Assembly: GCA_031363915.1 (NCBI GenBank)
Contig: JANLVI010000026.1
Coordinates: 93,197-157,196 of the forward strand
Origin: JANLVI01 sp031363915
GTDB taxonomy: Bacteria; Vulcanimicrobiota; Vulcanimicrobiia; Vulcanimicrobiales; Vulcanimicrobiaceae
DNA: 64,000 bases
Reading direction: 5' to 3'
The notes under the pieces were generated by a model. That model made no database searches. It was not told where the DNA came from and worked only from the letters and a program-made list of their open reading frames with translations. Of the stretch, positions 18,342 through 27,158 are shown one piece after another. Positions within the stretch are counted from its first letter, which is position 1, and each line of letters begins with the position of its first letter. Made by a program: the position numbers and the translations under genes.

Positions 18342-19173
18342 AACTCAAGGATTCTGCTTTGGCGTAGCCATCACGGTCAAAAAGGCCGAGGAAGCGGTCG
18401 CCCTTCCCGGCGCGTCGGTGACGACGCTCGGGCATGTGGTGCACAATCCGCAGATGGTGCAGAAGCTCGCAGAGGCCGGGCTCAAAAACGCCCATTCCAT
18501 CGATGAGGTCGAGAGCGGCACCCTCTTCGTACGCGCCCACGGATTGCCGACCGACGTCTACGAAAAAGCCAAAGCAAAAAACCTCACCATCATCGATGCG
18601 ACGTGTCCGATGGTGACCAAAATTCACGTTCAAGCCGAGAAGCTCAAAGCCGAAGGCTACAAGATCGTCGTCGTCGGCGATCCGAACCATCCCGAAGTTA
18701 AAGGCACGCTCTCACACGTCCCCGGCGCTTGGTGCATCGCAACGCCGGACGAAGTCGACGCGCTGCCGCGCGCGAGCCGCGTCGGCGTCGTCGTGCAGTC
18801 GACGTGGTCGGGCACGGGCTTCACCGAGATCGTGCGCCGCTTGAGCGAAAAATATTATGAAGTGCGCGCGGTCAACACGATCTGCACCGACACGCGTAAC
18901 CGTCAGTCCGAAGCGCAGTCGCTCGCGCGCGATGTGGAAGTGATGGTCGTCGTCGGCGGCAAGACATCGGCGAACACCAAGCATCTTGCGGACCTCGCGG
19001 AAGCCAGCGGCGCGCGCTCGTTCCACATCGAAGGTCCGGACGAACTTCAGGCCGCGTGGTTCGACGGTGTCGGCGAAGCTGGACTTATGTCGGGCGCATC
19101 GACGCCCGGATGGCTGGTCGATGCGGTCGAGACACGGATGAACGAACTTACCGACCTCGCGGTCGCGCACTAA
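18322..19173 (+). CDS. ispH: 4-hydroxy-3-methylbut-2-enyl diphosphate reductase
   Basis: Last step of the MEP isoprenoid pathway, giving IPP and DMAPP via a [4Fe-4S] cluster. 283 aa from GTG 18322. The three cluster cysteines are visible: C12 in GFCFGV, C95 in ATCPMV and C188 in TICTDTRNRQ. GHVVHNP supplies the substrate-contact histidine. The start overlaps the end of plsC by 20 bp. ispD and ispF lie 15 kb further on and a polyprenyl synthase follows directly, consistent with use of the MEP pathway. Confidence 0.96.
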   Translation: MHIRRAKTQGFCFGVAITVKKAEEAVALPGASVTTLGHVVHNPQMVQKLAEAGLKNAHSIDEVESGTLFVRAHGLPTDVYEKAKAKNLTIIDATCPMVTKIHVQAEKLKAEGYKIVVVGDPNHPEVKGTLSHVPGAWCIATPDEVDALPRASRVGVVVQSTWSGTGFTEIVRRLSEKYYEVRAVNTICTDTRNRQSEAQSLARDVEVMVVVGGKTSANTKHLADLAEASGARSFHIEGPDELQAAWFDGVGEAGLMSGASTPGWLVDAVETRMNELTDLAVAH

Positions 19174-19190
19174 GAACAGCGGAGGCCCTC

Positions 19191-20198
19191 CTGTCGATCG
19201 CCACGCCGGGTACCGCTGATAGACTCGAGAGGTTTCTGCAGCGCGCCGTCATGCGCTTCGAGAACGCCTCGCCTCTCACCGAACAGGTTCGTTACCATTT
19301 CGGTTACTTGAACGGGGAAGGCGCGCGGCGTGGAAAACGACTTCGCTCGCGCCTGCTGCTTGCAGTCTGTGCGGAAGAAGGCGCGCCCGTGGAAGCGGGT
19401 CTGGATGCGGCCGCGGCGATCGAGATTCTGCACAACTACTCACTCGTTCACGATGATATCGAAGACGGCGACCGCATGCGCCACGGGCGCGAGACGGTGT
19501 GGTCGCGCTATGGGATCGCGCACGGGATCAATGCCGGCGATGCGATGTGCGCGTATAGTTATCTGACGCTGCTTGCCAATACCGGCGGACATCCGGCGGA
19601 GCGCATCGCCCGTATGACGCAGCGACTGCACGAAGCGAACCTCGAAATGTGTGGGGGGCAGGGCCGCGATATCGGCTTCGAGACCGCCGCGCACGTCAGC
19701 CTGGACGACTATCTTGCGATGACCGACGGCAAGACGGCGGCGCTCTTCGCAATCAGCTGCGAACTCGGCGCGCGCTCGGCGGGACGCGACGATGCGCGCT
19801 CCGAGGCGTACGCAAGGCTCGGCCGCACGTACGGCCTCGCGTTTCAAATTCGCGACGACGTGCTCGGCTCGTGGGGTGAAACCGAAGAAACCGGTAAGCC
19901 GTCGGGTGCCGACATCGCCAAGCGGAAGTGGTCCTTTCCCGTGGTCTGGGCGATGAGTTCGGCGGAATCGGCAGACCGGCAGACGGTCGCGCGTCACTAT
20001 GCCGCGGGCGAACCGCTCGCTGGCGAGGCGGTCGCTGACGTGATCGCAGCTCTCGGTCGGCTTGGTGCCCGCGCGGCGGCAGATGCCGCCGCAAACGCGT
20101 ACCTCGCCGAGGCCGACCGCGTGGCCGCCAGCGCCGGGATCGACCGCAGCGGCGAGGTCCGGGCATTTCTCCTCGCATCAGCGAACCGCATGGCATGA
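19191..20198 (+). CDS. Polyprenyl (isoprenyl) diphosphate synthase
   Basis: Condenses IPP with allylic diphosphates to make a polyprenyl chain. Key sites: RYHFGYLNGEGARRGKRLRS at the N-terminus, first aspartate-rich motif VHDDIEDGD and second motif RDDVLGSWGE, the latter in the form found in IdsA-like GGPP synthases. About 335 aa. The start is uncertain: no ATG/GTG/TTG lies between 19110 (inside ispH) and 19251, and the latter would cut conserved residues such as LERFLQRA. CTG 19191 has GGAGG at 19181-19185 with a 5-nt gap and falls just after the ispH stop, so I chose it. Product length cannot be told from sequence. Confidence 0.9.
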   Translation: MSIATPGTADRLERFLQRAVMRFENASPLTEQVRYHFGYLNGEGARRGKRLRSRLLLAVCAEEGAPVEAGLDAAAAIEILHNYSLVHDDIEDGDRMRHGRETVWSRYGIAHGINAGDAMCAYSYLTLLANTGGHPAERIARMTQRLHEANLEMCGGQGRDIGFETAAHVSLDDYLAMTDGKTAALFAISCELGARSAGRDDARSEAYARLGRTYGLAFQIRDDVLGSWGETEETGKPSGADIAKRKWSFPVVWAMSSAESADRQTVARHYAAGEPLAGEAVADVIAALGRLGARAAADAAANAYLAEADRVAASAGIDRSGEVRAFLLASANRMA

Positions 20199-23100
20199 GC
20201 GCTAGCGCCTCCCTCAATATGCCCGACCGGGCGCAGTCGTTCCGCGCTTACGCACCGCTCGCGGCAATACTCGGCATCGGCCTGCTGCTGCGGCTGCTCT
20301 TCGTTCGTGGCGACGGCTTCCACAACGACATTGCGGCCTTCGAAGCGTGGGCGCTCACGCTCTCCGAACATCCGCTCAAAGATTTTTTCGCGAACACGAG
20401 CTTTGCGGACTACCCACCCGGATATTTCTTTGTTTTGTGGGCCGTCGGCTCGCTCTATCACGCGCTCGTCGGACTTGGCGTCGTCCATGCCGACCCGTCG
20501 TATATGGCGTTGCGCGTCCTGGTCAAGCTGCCGGCGATCGTCATGGACCTGGTCGATGCGGCACTGGTTTACGCGATCGTCATGCGCTTTGCGAACCGCA
20601 CGTGGGCGCTCGGGTGCGCGGCGCTCTTCGCCCTCAATCCCGCGACGATCTACATCTCATCGTATTGGGGCCAAGTCGATTCGATCTCATCGGGTCTTGC
20701 GCTCGGTGGGCTCTTGTTGCTCCTGATCTCGCAAGGGCGGCCGCGCGGACAAATCGGTTGGATGATCGGCGCGTACGCCGTCCTTGCGTATTCGGTCTTG
20801 ATCAAACCTCAGGCGTCGTTCGTCGGGCTGTTGTTCCTCGCATTCGCCTTTACCGCGCCCACGGCAGAAGAAGCCGTGCGTCGGCGTATCGGCACGCTTG
20901 CGGGGATCGGCGTCGGCGTCGTGATGGCCTATGTCGCTGCCGCAATTTTCCACAACGCACTGAACCCGATCGAAGATTTCCGCTGGCTCTTGCAGCGCTA
21001 TGAATTCGCGGCGAACGTTTATCCGTACAATTCCGTCAACGCCTTCAATCTCTACGCTCTCAAACAGCACTTCTGGGAAGCCGACTCGCAGCCGATGACG
21101 TTCTTGGGCATCGCGCTCGGGCCGATGGTCGTATGGGGCTGGCTCCTCACGCTTGCGGCATCGGGGCTGATCGTCGCGCGTTACATCCAGCGCAAGACGA
21201 ACGAAGCTTTGATCGAAGGCGCGATGCTCGCGACCTTCGCGTTCTTTATCTTGAGCACGCGCATGCACGAGCGCTACATCTTCACGGCGCTCGCGCTGTC
21301 GTTTCCGCTCGCGGCGCTGGGTAAACGCTACGTGTACGCAGCGGTGATCCTCAGCGGCACGATGCTTGCGAACATTGGCTACTCACTCTATTACCAAAGC
21401 GTGATGGAATCCAAGATCGGCGGGGTCGATGCAACCGACTTGTTGCCGTGGCTCTCGCATCCGCTCTCGGCGCTCAACGTCGGGCTGTTTTTCTTCCTCG
21501 GGTACGTATATCTGGGCGGCCGGATCGCGGGTCTCGAGCAGGTCGAAACGCGTGTGCTCGCTACGGCGCGCAGCTGGTTCGATCCGCGCGAAGGTACCGT
21601 CGGCTTCAATCGCCTCGACTATCTGCTGATCGTTCTTTTTACGCTCGCCTCGTTCGTCTTGTGCGTGCTGTGGCTGCCGTGGCCGGCCGAAAAAGTGTTC
21701 GATGAGATTTACTACGCGCGGGCAGGCGAAGAGTATCTCAAGCACATCGACATCTTCGAGTTCACGCATCCGCCGTTTACCAAACTCGTCATCACGCTCT
21801 CGATGATGCTCTTCGGTGGGCTCTCGGGCGCGGGTGATACGGGTCTTGGCTGGCGCTTCCTCAACGTCGTGATGGGTGCGCTGATGGTCGGCGTGACCTA
21901 TGCTTTCGGCAAGAAGCTCACGGGCTCGACGATCTGGGCCAGCGTGGCTGCCGGACTCTTACTCTTTGATGGGTTCCATTACGCGCAGTCGCGGATCGCG
22001 ACGCCGGAGATCACGGTTGCGCTGCTCTCGGTGAGCACGCTCTACGCGTTCTATCGCTACTGGATTGCCGCGCAAGTGCGCACGCGTCAACTACGTCGTG
22101 GCGCACTCGTGCCGATCGTGTTCGCGATGGTCGTTGGTACGGCCGTCGCGCTCGCCGGTGCGGCATATCTCACCGGTCTGCACGAAATCCCCGGGATCGC
22201 AACGGCAAACGACGATGAGACGAAGGTTGCAAAACTCGTGGTGTTCCTCTACATCGAGGGCATCGCGTATCTGATCGCTCGACTGCTCGTGCCGCGTTTC
22301 TTCCCGGCCGGATCGCGCGAGGCAAGTTACGCCGACGGCACGCGCGTGCGCGGAATCGCCGCAACGTTCAGCACCACGTTGCCCGATGGCTCCGAGCTTA
22401 CGTTCGAACGGGCAAAGAGCGCCGCGCGCACGATCGATGACGGTGACGGCGCAACGCGCACGTACGGGCGCGATGGTTCGCTCGTCTACGCCACACCCGA
22501 CGGTTCGGCGACGTTCGCGCCGCAAGGGACGCTCAGCGTCGGCCCCGCGACGATCGAGTCGAACGATGCCTGGAAATGGCTCGTCGTGCTCGCGATTTCG
22601 GGCGGTTTACTTGCCGCAAGCAAATGGAACGGGCTCTTCGATTTCTTCGTCGTGTGGGGCTGTGCTGCAGCGGTTGTCGGTCAGCAATTCTTCCGGCGCC
22701 GCGCGCTCTTTGGGAATCCATTTGGTTTCCCGCTCGATCTGCTCGTTACGACGATGATGGTCGTCGCGGCAACGATTTATATCCTCTGCTACATTCCGTA
22801 TTTTACGCTCGGCCACGGCTTGCCGGACGTGATCGCGATGCAGCATTCGATGTATCACTACCACTCGACGCTCGTCGCGACCCATCCGTATTCATCGCGC
22901 TGGTGGCAGTGGCCGATCCTCGAGAAACCGATCTCGTATTTCTGGCAAGATCTGCGTCCGCCGATCGATGCTAACAATCCGGGTGCGTGCTGCGTTGCAG
23001 AGATCCTCGCGTTGCCCAATCCCATCGGCTGGTGGCTCGGGTTGATCTCCGTGCCGCTGCTCGGCTTCCTCGCCTGGCGCGAGCGTAACAAAGGCTACGC

Positions 23101-23404
23101 GCTCATCGTGATCGCGTACGTCATTCAGTGGCTGCCGTGGATCGGCTCACCGCGGCTGTCGTTCGAGTACCATTTTTTCCCGAACTTGGTCTTGATCGTC
23201 CTCGCCAACGCGGTATTGCTCGAACGCGTGTGGCGCTTGCGTTATAAGGTGCTCACGAACATTCCGGCGGGTAAGGTCGTCGTCGGCACGTTTTTGGTCG
23301 CCTACGTCCTGCTGTTCTTTTTCTTCTTCCCGGTGGTCGCGGGCGTGCACATCACATGGGATCAGTGGCACGCTCGGATGTGGATGCAGCACTGGGTCAT
23401 ATGA
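20195..23404 (+). CDS. Giant two-module GT-C glycosyltransferase with PMT (GT39-like) C-terminal half
   Basis: A 1,069-aa polytopic membrane protein made of two GT-C type units. Residues about 1-430 form a first multi-spanning unit with an early acidic loop (FHNDIAAFEAW) and an RMHERY motif as in bacterial mannosyltransferases. Residues about 480-1069 resemble dolichyl-phosphate-mannose protein mannosyltransferases: DEIYYARAGEEYL after the first helix, THPPFTKL, GWRFLN and SKWNGLF. A soluble, beta-rich segment (about 705-787) is inserted in the second half before the SKWNGLF helix. It likely glycosylates proteins or lipids on the outer face of the inner membrane from polyprenyl-phosphate sugars; the preceding gene makes polyprenyl diphosphate and overlaps it by 4 bp. 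Acceptor unknown. Confidence 0.85.
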   Translation: MSASASLNMPDRAQSFRAYAPLAAILGIGLLLRLLFVRGDGFHNDIAAFEAWALTLSEHPLKDFFANTSFADYPPGYFFVLWAVGSLYHALVGLGVVHADPSYMALRVLVKLPAIVMDLVDAALVYAIVMRFANRTWALGCAALFALNPATIYISSYWGQVDSISSGLALGGLLLLLISQGRPRGQIGWMIGAYAVLAYSVLIKPQASFVGLLFLAFAFTAPTAEEAVRRRIGTLAGIGVGVVMAYVAAAIFHNALNPIEDFRWLLQRYEFAANVYPYNSVNAFNLYALKQHFWEADSQPMTFLGIALGPMVVWGWLLTLAASGLIVARYIQRKTNEALIEGAMLATFAFFILSTRMHERYIFTALALSFPLAALGKRYVYAAVILSGTMLANIGYSLYYQSVMESKIGGVDATDLLPWLSHPLSALNVGLFFFLGYVYLGGRIAGLEQVETRVLATARSWFDPREGTVGFNRLDYLLIVLFTLASFVLCVLWLPWPAEKVFDEIYYARAGEEYLKHIDIFEFTHPPFTKLVITLSMMLFGGLSGAGDTGLGWRFLNVVMGALMVGVTYAFGKKLTGSTIWASVAAGLLLFDGFHYAQSRIATPEITVALLSVSTLYAFYRYWIAAQVRTRQLRRGALVPIVFAMVVGTAVALAGAAYLTGLHEIPGIATANDDETKVAKLVVFLYIEGIAYLIARLLVPRFFPAGSREASYADGTRVRGIAATFSTTLPDGSELTFERAKSAARTIDDGDGATRTYGRDGSLVYATPDGSATFAPQGTLSVGPATIESNDAWKWLVVLAISGGLLAASKWNGLFDFFVVWGCAAAVVGQQFFRRRALFGNPFGFPLDLLVTTMMVVAATIYILCYIPYFTLGHGLPDVIAMQHSMYHYHSTLVATHPYSSRWWQWPILEKPISYFWQDLRPPIDANNPGACCVAEILALPNPIGWWLGLISVPLLGFLAWRERNKGYALIVIAYVIQWLPWIGSPRLSFEYHFFPNLVLIVLANAVLLERVWRLRYKVLTNIPAGKVVVGTFLVAYVLLFFFFFPVVAGVHITWDQWHARMWMQHWVI

Positions 23405-23430
23405 GTTTACCCCGCCTCGGCGGGGCAAAC
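23405..23430. terminator. GC-rich hairpin between glycosyltransferase and yebC
   Basis: A nearly perfect hairpin starts right at the glycosyltransferase stop: GTTT(A)CCCCGCC, loop TC, GGCGGGG(C)AAAC. No U-tract follows on the plus strand, so it may act as a processing or attenuation structure rather than a classical terminator. The yebC start is 60 bp further on. Confidence 0.5.
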
Positions 23431-23490
23431 TCCCACCGGCCCTTGGCGTTCAAGGTGCGCATTGTTCTAGAGAGCGAAGTTTGGAGGCGT

Positions 23491-24234
23491 ATGTCCGGAC
23501 ATTCGAAGTGGCACAATATCAAGTTGCGCAAGGGCAAAGCCGATTCTGCGCGCGGGGCGGCGTTCACGAAGCTCAGCAAGGAGATCATCCTTGCGGCCAA
23601 AGGCGGCTCCGCCGATCCCGAGGCCAACCATCGTTTGAAGATGGCTGTCGAGAAAGCGCGCGCGAATAACATGCCGCAGGACAACATCAAGCGGGCCATC
23701 TCTCGCGGCAGCGGGGTCGGAAATGAAAAAGAGATCGAGGAGATTCGCTACGAGGGCCACGGGCCGGCGGGGATCGCCGTTGTGGTCGATGCCGCGACCG
23801 ACAACCGCAACCGCACGGCATCGGAGTTGCGCTTTCTTTTTAGCCGCAACGACGGCGCACTCGGCGAGACCGGCAGCGTCGGCTGGATGTTCGATGCGCG
23901 CGGTTTGATCGAAGTCGATCCGGCCGGCCTCGATGAGGATACGCTGACCGAACGCGCGCTCGTCGATGGCGTCATCGACGTGCGGTATGGCGAGCCGACG
24001 GAGATCGTTACCGAACCCGGCGTGCTTGCTGCGACGCGCACCGCGATCGAAAAGAATGGCCTAAAAGTAACCAGCATGCAGCTCGGTGTGGTCGCCAAAG
24101 TTCCGACTAGCCCTCAGGGTGATGAGACGGCCAAGGTCCTCGCCTTCCTCGACGCGCTCGACGAACACGAAGACGTTCAGCGCGTGTACACTAACGTCGA
24201 ATTTGACGACGCGCAATTGGAGGCGCTTGCCTGA
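23491..24234 (+). CDS. yebC: YebC/PmpR family DNA-binding or translation regulatory protein
   Basis: 247-aa member of the YebC/TACO1 family, proteins described both as transcription regulators and as ribosome-associated factors that relieve stalling. The start MSGHSKWHNIKLRKGKAD and the NNMPQDNIKRAI segment are family signatures. GGAGG at 23483-23487 supports ATG 23491. Its last 8 bases overlap the proposed TTG start of the PASTA protein gene. Often next to ruvC in other genomes, but not here. Confidence 0.95.
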   Translation: MSGHSKWHNIKLRKGKADSARGAAFTKLSKEIILAAKGGSADPEANHRLKMAVEKARANNMPQDNIKRAISRGSGVGNEKEIEEIRYEGHGPAGIAVVVDAATDNRNRTASELRFLFSRNDGALGETGSVGWMFDARGLIEVDPAGLDEDTLTERALVDGVIDVRYGEPTEIVTEPGVLAATRTAIEKNGLKVTSMQLGVVAKVPTSPQGDETAKVLAFLDALDEHEDVQRVYTNVEFDDAQLEALA

Positions 24235-25318
24235 TCCGATAATCCGGCGCCGCAGGCCGGTCACCGATCTTGCCGAGACCACGTCGCGCGTTTGGACGGA
24301 TCGCTTCGTGCGCCTTCGCATCGATGCCATCGATCGCGACTGGCTCTTCGCCATTGCTCTTGCGTGTGCCGTCGGCGTTAGCGTGTGGTTCGGCCGCTCG
24401 ATCCGCGATTTTTTCTCGCCCGCCGCTGCAAACGTACTCGTTCCGGCATTCGCCGGCCAGACGCAGATCGACGCACTCACCGAAGCGGGACGGCTCAAGC
24501 TCAAAGCCGTCGTCGTCGCCGAACAGCCCAGCGACCGCTATCCCAAAGACGTCGTCATGTCGCAGCAGCCGATCCCGGGATCGCGCGTACGCGAGGGGCG
24601 GCAGATCTCGCTCATCATCAGCCGGGGCGCGACGATCTCCGCCATGCCCGACGTTCGGTTCGAGTCGCTGCGTGAGGCAGGCCTCGATCTCGCGCACGTG
24701 AAGCTGCAACTCGCAAAGACGACGCTCGTCGCAAACGACGATATCCCGGCAAATCACGTCGTCGAGCAGAATCCCGCGCCAAATACGGCGGTGCGCGAAG
24801 GCTCGCAAGTAACGCTCGTCTTGAGCAAAGGTCCGCCGAACGGCATCAAAGTGCCCAGTTTCATCGGTGACGATATCGACTTCGGACGGCTCGAAGCAAC
24901 GCGCGAGAAAGTCCACCTCGGCCAGATCGTGTGGACGCCGTTCGGGCCGGACGGACCGCCGCGAGGACGCATCGTGCGTCAAACGCCAGCCGCCGGAACG
25001 ACGATCGATCCGTTCGATACGGTCTCGCTTCAAGTGAGCGCGGGTCCAAAAGAATACGGCTATCTCGTTCGACAGGTCCACGTTACGGCGACCGTGCCCG
25101 CTCGTGATTCAGCGGGCAACGTGCGGATGGAAGTTCGCGATGAGACGGGGACGTGGAACGTTTACAACGGCTACGCGCAAGGCGGCGCGAAGCTTGACTT
25201 CAATTTGACCGTCGTCGGAACGGCGGAACTCGATACGTATATCAACAACGAGTTGCTCAACCAGGCAAAGCTCGGGACCGACGAGCCCCCTGCCTCTCCC
25301 AAACCGGACAAGAAATGA
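24227..25318 (+). CDS. Single-pass membrane protein with three PASTA domains, no kinase domain
   Basis: A 363-aa protein: short cytoplasmic N-terminus, one transmembrane helix (about residues 40-57, WLFAIALACAVGVSVWF), three PASTA repeats (about 68-135, 136-205, 206-275) and a C-terminal beta domain (about 280-345) ending in a Pro/Lys tail. PASTA domains bind peptidoglycan stem peptides or lipid II in PrkC-type kinases. Here there is no kinase module although the gene holds the position that prkC has beside rpe in Firmicutes. Start TTG 24227 follows GGAGG (24219-24223); the frame is open further upstream only inside yebC. Overlaps rpe by 4 bp. Probably a cell-wall sensing or scaffold protein. 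Confidence 0.85.
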   Translation: MPDPIIRRRRPVTDLAETTSRVWTDRFVRLRIDAIDRDWLFAIALACAVGVSVWFGRSIRDFFSPAAANVLVPAFAGQTQIDALTEAGRLKLKAVVVAEQPSDRYPKDVVMSQQPIPGSRVREGRQISLIISRGATISAMPDVRFESLREAGLDLAHVKLQLAKTTLVANDDIPANHVVEQNPAPNTAVREGSQVTLVLSKGPPNGIKVPSFIGDDIDFGRLEATREKVHLGQIVWTPFGPDGPPRGRIVRQTPAAGTTIDPFDTVSLQVSAGPKEYGYLVRQVHVTATVPARDSAGNVRMEVRDETGTWNVYNGYAQGGAKLDFNLTVVGTAELDTYINNELLNQAKLGTDEPPASPKPDKK

Positions 25319-25992
25319 TCCGCATCGCACCCTCGCTTCTGGCGGCGGATTTCTCCGATATCGCCGCGCAAATTCGCCTCGTCGAAGATGCGGGCGCGGG
25401 GATGTTGCACCTCGATTCGATGGACGGCCGTTTCGTGCCGAACATCACCTGGGGCCCCAAAATCGTCGCGGACCTGCGCAAGCTCACGACCTTACCGTTC
25501 GACTGCCATTTGATGATCGTCGAACCCGAACGGTACGTCGACGAATTCCGCAAAGCCGGTGCGGACTTCATCACCTTTCATTACGAGGCGACGCCGCACG
25601 CCCATCGTCTCCTCCAATACCTGCGTTCGATCGGTGCCAAAGCGGGCGTCGGAATTAATCCCGGCACGCCCGTCGGCATGCTCGAAGATTTGATCGAAGA
25701 CATCGATCTGCTCTTGATCATGTCGGTCAATCCGGGCTTCGGCGGACAGAAGTTCATCGAACGCGCGCTGCACAAAATTAGCGAGGCGCGCTCTCTCATC
25801 GATGCGCGCAATCCGAGTTGCGAACTCGAAGTCGACGGCGGGATCGGTCGTGCAAACATCGAGCGCGCGGTCGAGGCGGGTGCGACGATCCTCGTCGCGG
25901 GTTCGTCAGTCTACAACGCGCTCGACCCGCAGGCAGCGCTGCGTGACATGCGCGGGCGCGCCGAAGCCGCCGCGGCAAAGCGGACCGCTTGA
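25315..25992 (+). CDS. rpe: Ribulose-phosphate 3-epimerase
   Basis: Interconverts ribulose-5-phosphate and xylulose-5-phosphate. 225-aa TIM barrel with APSLLAADF, the metal/catalytic HLDSMDGRFVPN, CHLMI, MSVNPGFGGQKFI and EVDGGIG, all standard. It complements the pentose phosphate operon at the window start but lies 18 kb away with thiL, as in Firmicutes gene order. Start overlaps the PASTA gene stop (ATGA). Confidence 0.96.
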   Translation: MIRIAPSLLAADFSDIAAQIRLVEDAGAGMLHLDSMDGRFVPNITWGPKIVADLRKLTTLPFDCHLMIVEPERYVDEFRKAGADFITFHYEATPHAHRLLQYLRSIGAKAGVGINPGTPVGMLEDLIEDIDLLLIMSVNPGFGGQKFIERALHKISEARSLIDARNPSCELEVDGGIGRANIERAVEAGATILVAGSSVYNALDPQAALRDMRGRAEAAAAKRTA

Positions 25993-26017
25993 TGCGCGCC
26001 CGCAAACGGATGCGGGC

Positions 26018-26998
26018 ATGACCGAAGAGACGCTCGTCGCCGCCATCCGCGAAATCACCGCATCGCCCGCGAATGTCAAACTTCGCTTAGGCATCGGCGA
26101 CGACGCCGCGGTGTGGCAACCCTCGCGTTCGCACCTGAGTGTCATCACGACCGACGCGCTGATCGAAGACGTGCACTTCACGCGCACCGCGATGTCGGCG
26201 GCCGACGTCGGCCACCGTTCTCTTGCAGCGAATCTCTCCGACATCGCCGCGATGGGCGCGCGTCCGGTGCTCGCAACGATTGCATTTGGCGTCTCACCGG
26301 CGATCGACGAGGGGTGGATGCGCGATTTTTATCGCGGCCTTGCGGCGCTCGCAGCGCGCACCGGGACCGCGATTGCCGGCGGTGATATCGTGCGCGCGCC
26401 GGTCGTTTCGATTGCGATTACCGTCGTCGGCGAAGTCCGCAATTCCTCATTAAAAACACGCACCGGGGCGTTACCGGGAGACGTGATCGCGGTGACCGGC
26501 CCGCTCGGCGCGAGTCGCGCGGGTTGCGAGATTTTGCTCGATCACCCGGACCTCACGCGCGACGCGGAGTTTGCCGAGCTGCTGCATGCATATCGACATC
26601 CGGAGCCGCGTCTGCGCGAGGGACGCTTTTTGGGCGCGTCGCGCAACGTGCACGCGATGATGGATACCTCCGATGGAATCGCAAGCGATCTCGCCCGTCT
26701 CTGCGTCGCATCGAACGTCGGCGCGACGCTCGACGCGCTTCCGATTGCAGTTGCCGTCGAAACGTATTGCCGCCGGTCGACGACCGACCACCAACGTTTC
26801 GCACTCGAAGCAGGGGAAGACTTCGAATTGCTCGCGGCGATCGACCGGCGAGCGTTTCCCTATCTTGCCGGCCGCTTTCGTGCGCACACCGGTCGCGAAT
26901 TGATCGGAATCGGCGAATGTACATCTTCGCCGGGATTGCGTCTGCGTGCCGGAAACCCGATCGTGGCGCACGGGTACGATCACCTAAGCGCGCGGTGA
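26018..26998 (+). CDS. thiL: Thiamine-monophosphate kinase
   Basis: Makes thiamine diphosphate from thiamine monophosphate. 326 aa of the PurM/ThiL fold: LGIGDDAAVW (nucleotide/Mg site), TDALIEDVHF, AANLSDIAAMGA, AGGDIVRAP and MDTSDGIASDL. The start ATG 26018 matches family N-termini; it lies 25 bp after the rpe stop. ThiL supplies the cofactor of transketolase, also encoded in this window. In B. subtilis the corresponding place beside rpe is held by thiN, a functionally related kinase. Confidence 0.94.
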   Translation: MTEETLVAAIREITASPANVKLRLGIGDDAAVWQPSRSHLSVITTDALIEDVHFTRTAMSAADVGHRSLAANLSDIAAMGARPVLATIAFGVSPAIDEGWMRDFYRGLAALAARTGTAIAGGDIVRAPVVSIAITVVGEVRNSSLKTRTGALPGDVIAVTGPLGASRAGCEILLDHPDLTRDAEFAELLHAYRHPEPRLREGRFLGASRNVHAMMDTSDGIASDLARLCVASNVGATLDALPIAVAVETYCRRSTTDHQRFALEAGEDFELLAAIDRRAFPYLAGRFRAHTGRELIGIGECTSSPGLRLRAGNPIVAHGYDHLSAR

Positions 26999-27026
26999 GG
27001 CTTCCTTTCTTAGGAATCGTGCGCGC

Positions 27027-27158
27027 ATGAAGAAGGGTGTTTTCATCGTTTTTCTCGGGTGGCTCGCTCCGCAGACGGTGACGATCGCGGACAACGGTGT
27101 ATCGACCCAGAGGTTGCTTACTTTGCGGCGCCCAATTCGGGAGGAGCGTGGAAACTGA
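27027..27158 (+). CDS. Possible 43-aa peptide upstream of pyridoxal kinase
   Basis: ATG 27027 opens a 43-codon frame, MKKGVFIVFLGWLAPQTV and so on, that ends in TGA at 27156-27158, overlapping the proposed pdxK GTG start by 11 bp. The N-terminus looks like a short positively charged, hydrophobic leader. No strong ribosome binding site precedes it. It could be a coupled leader peptide or an accidental frame; no relatives are recognised. Confidence 0.25.
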   Translation: MKKGVFIVFLGWLAPQTVTIADNGVSTQRLLTLRRPIREERGN

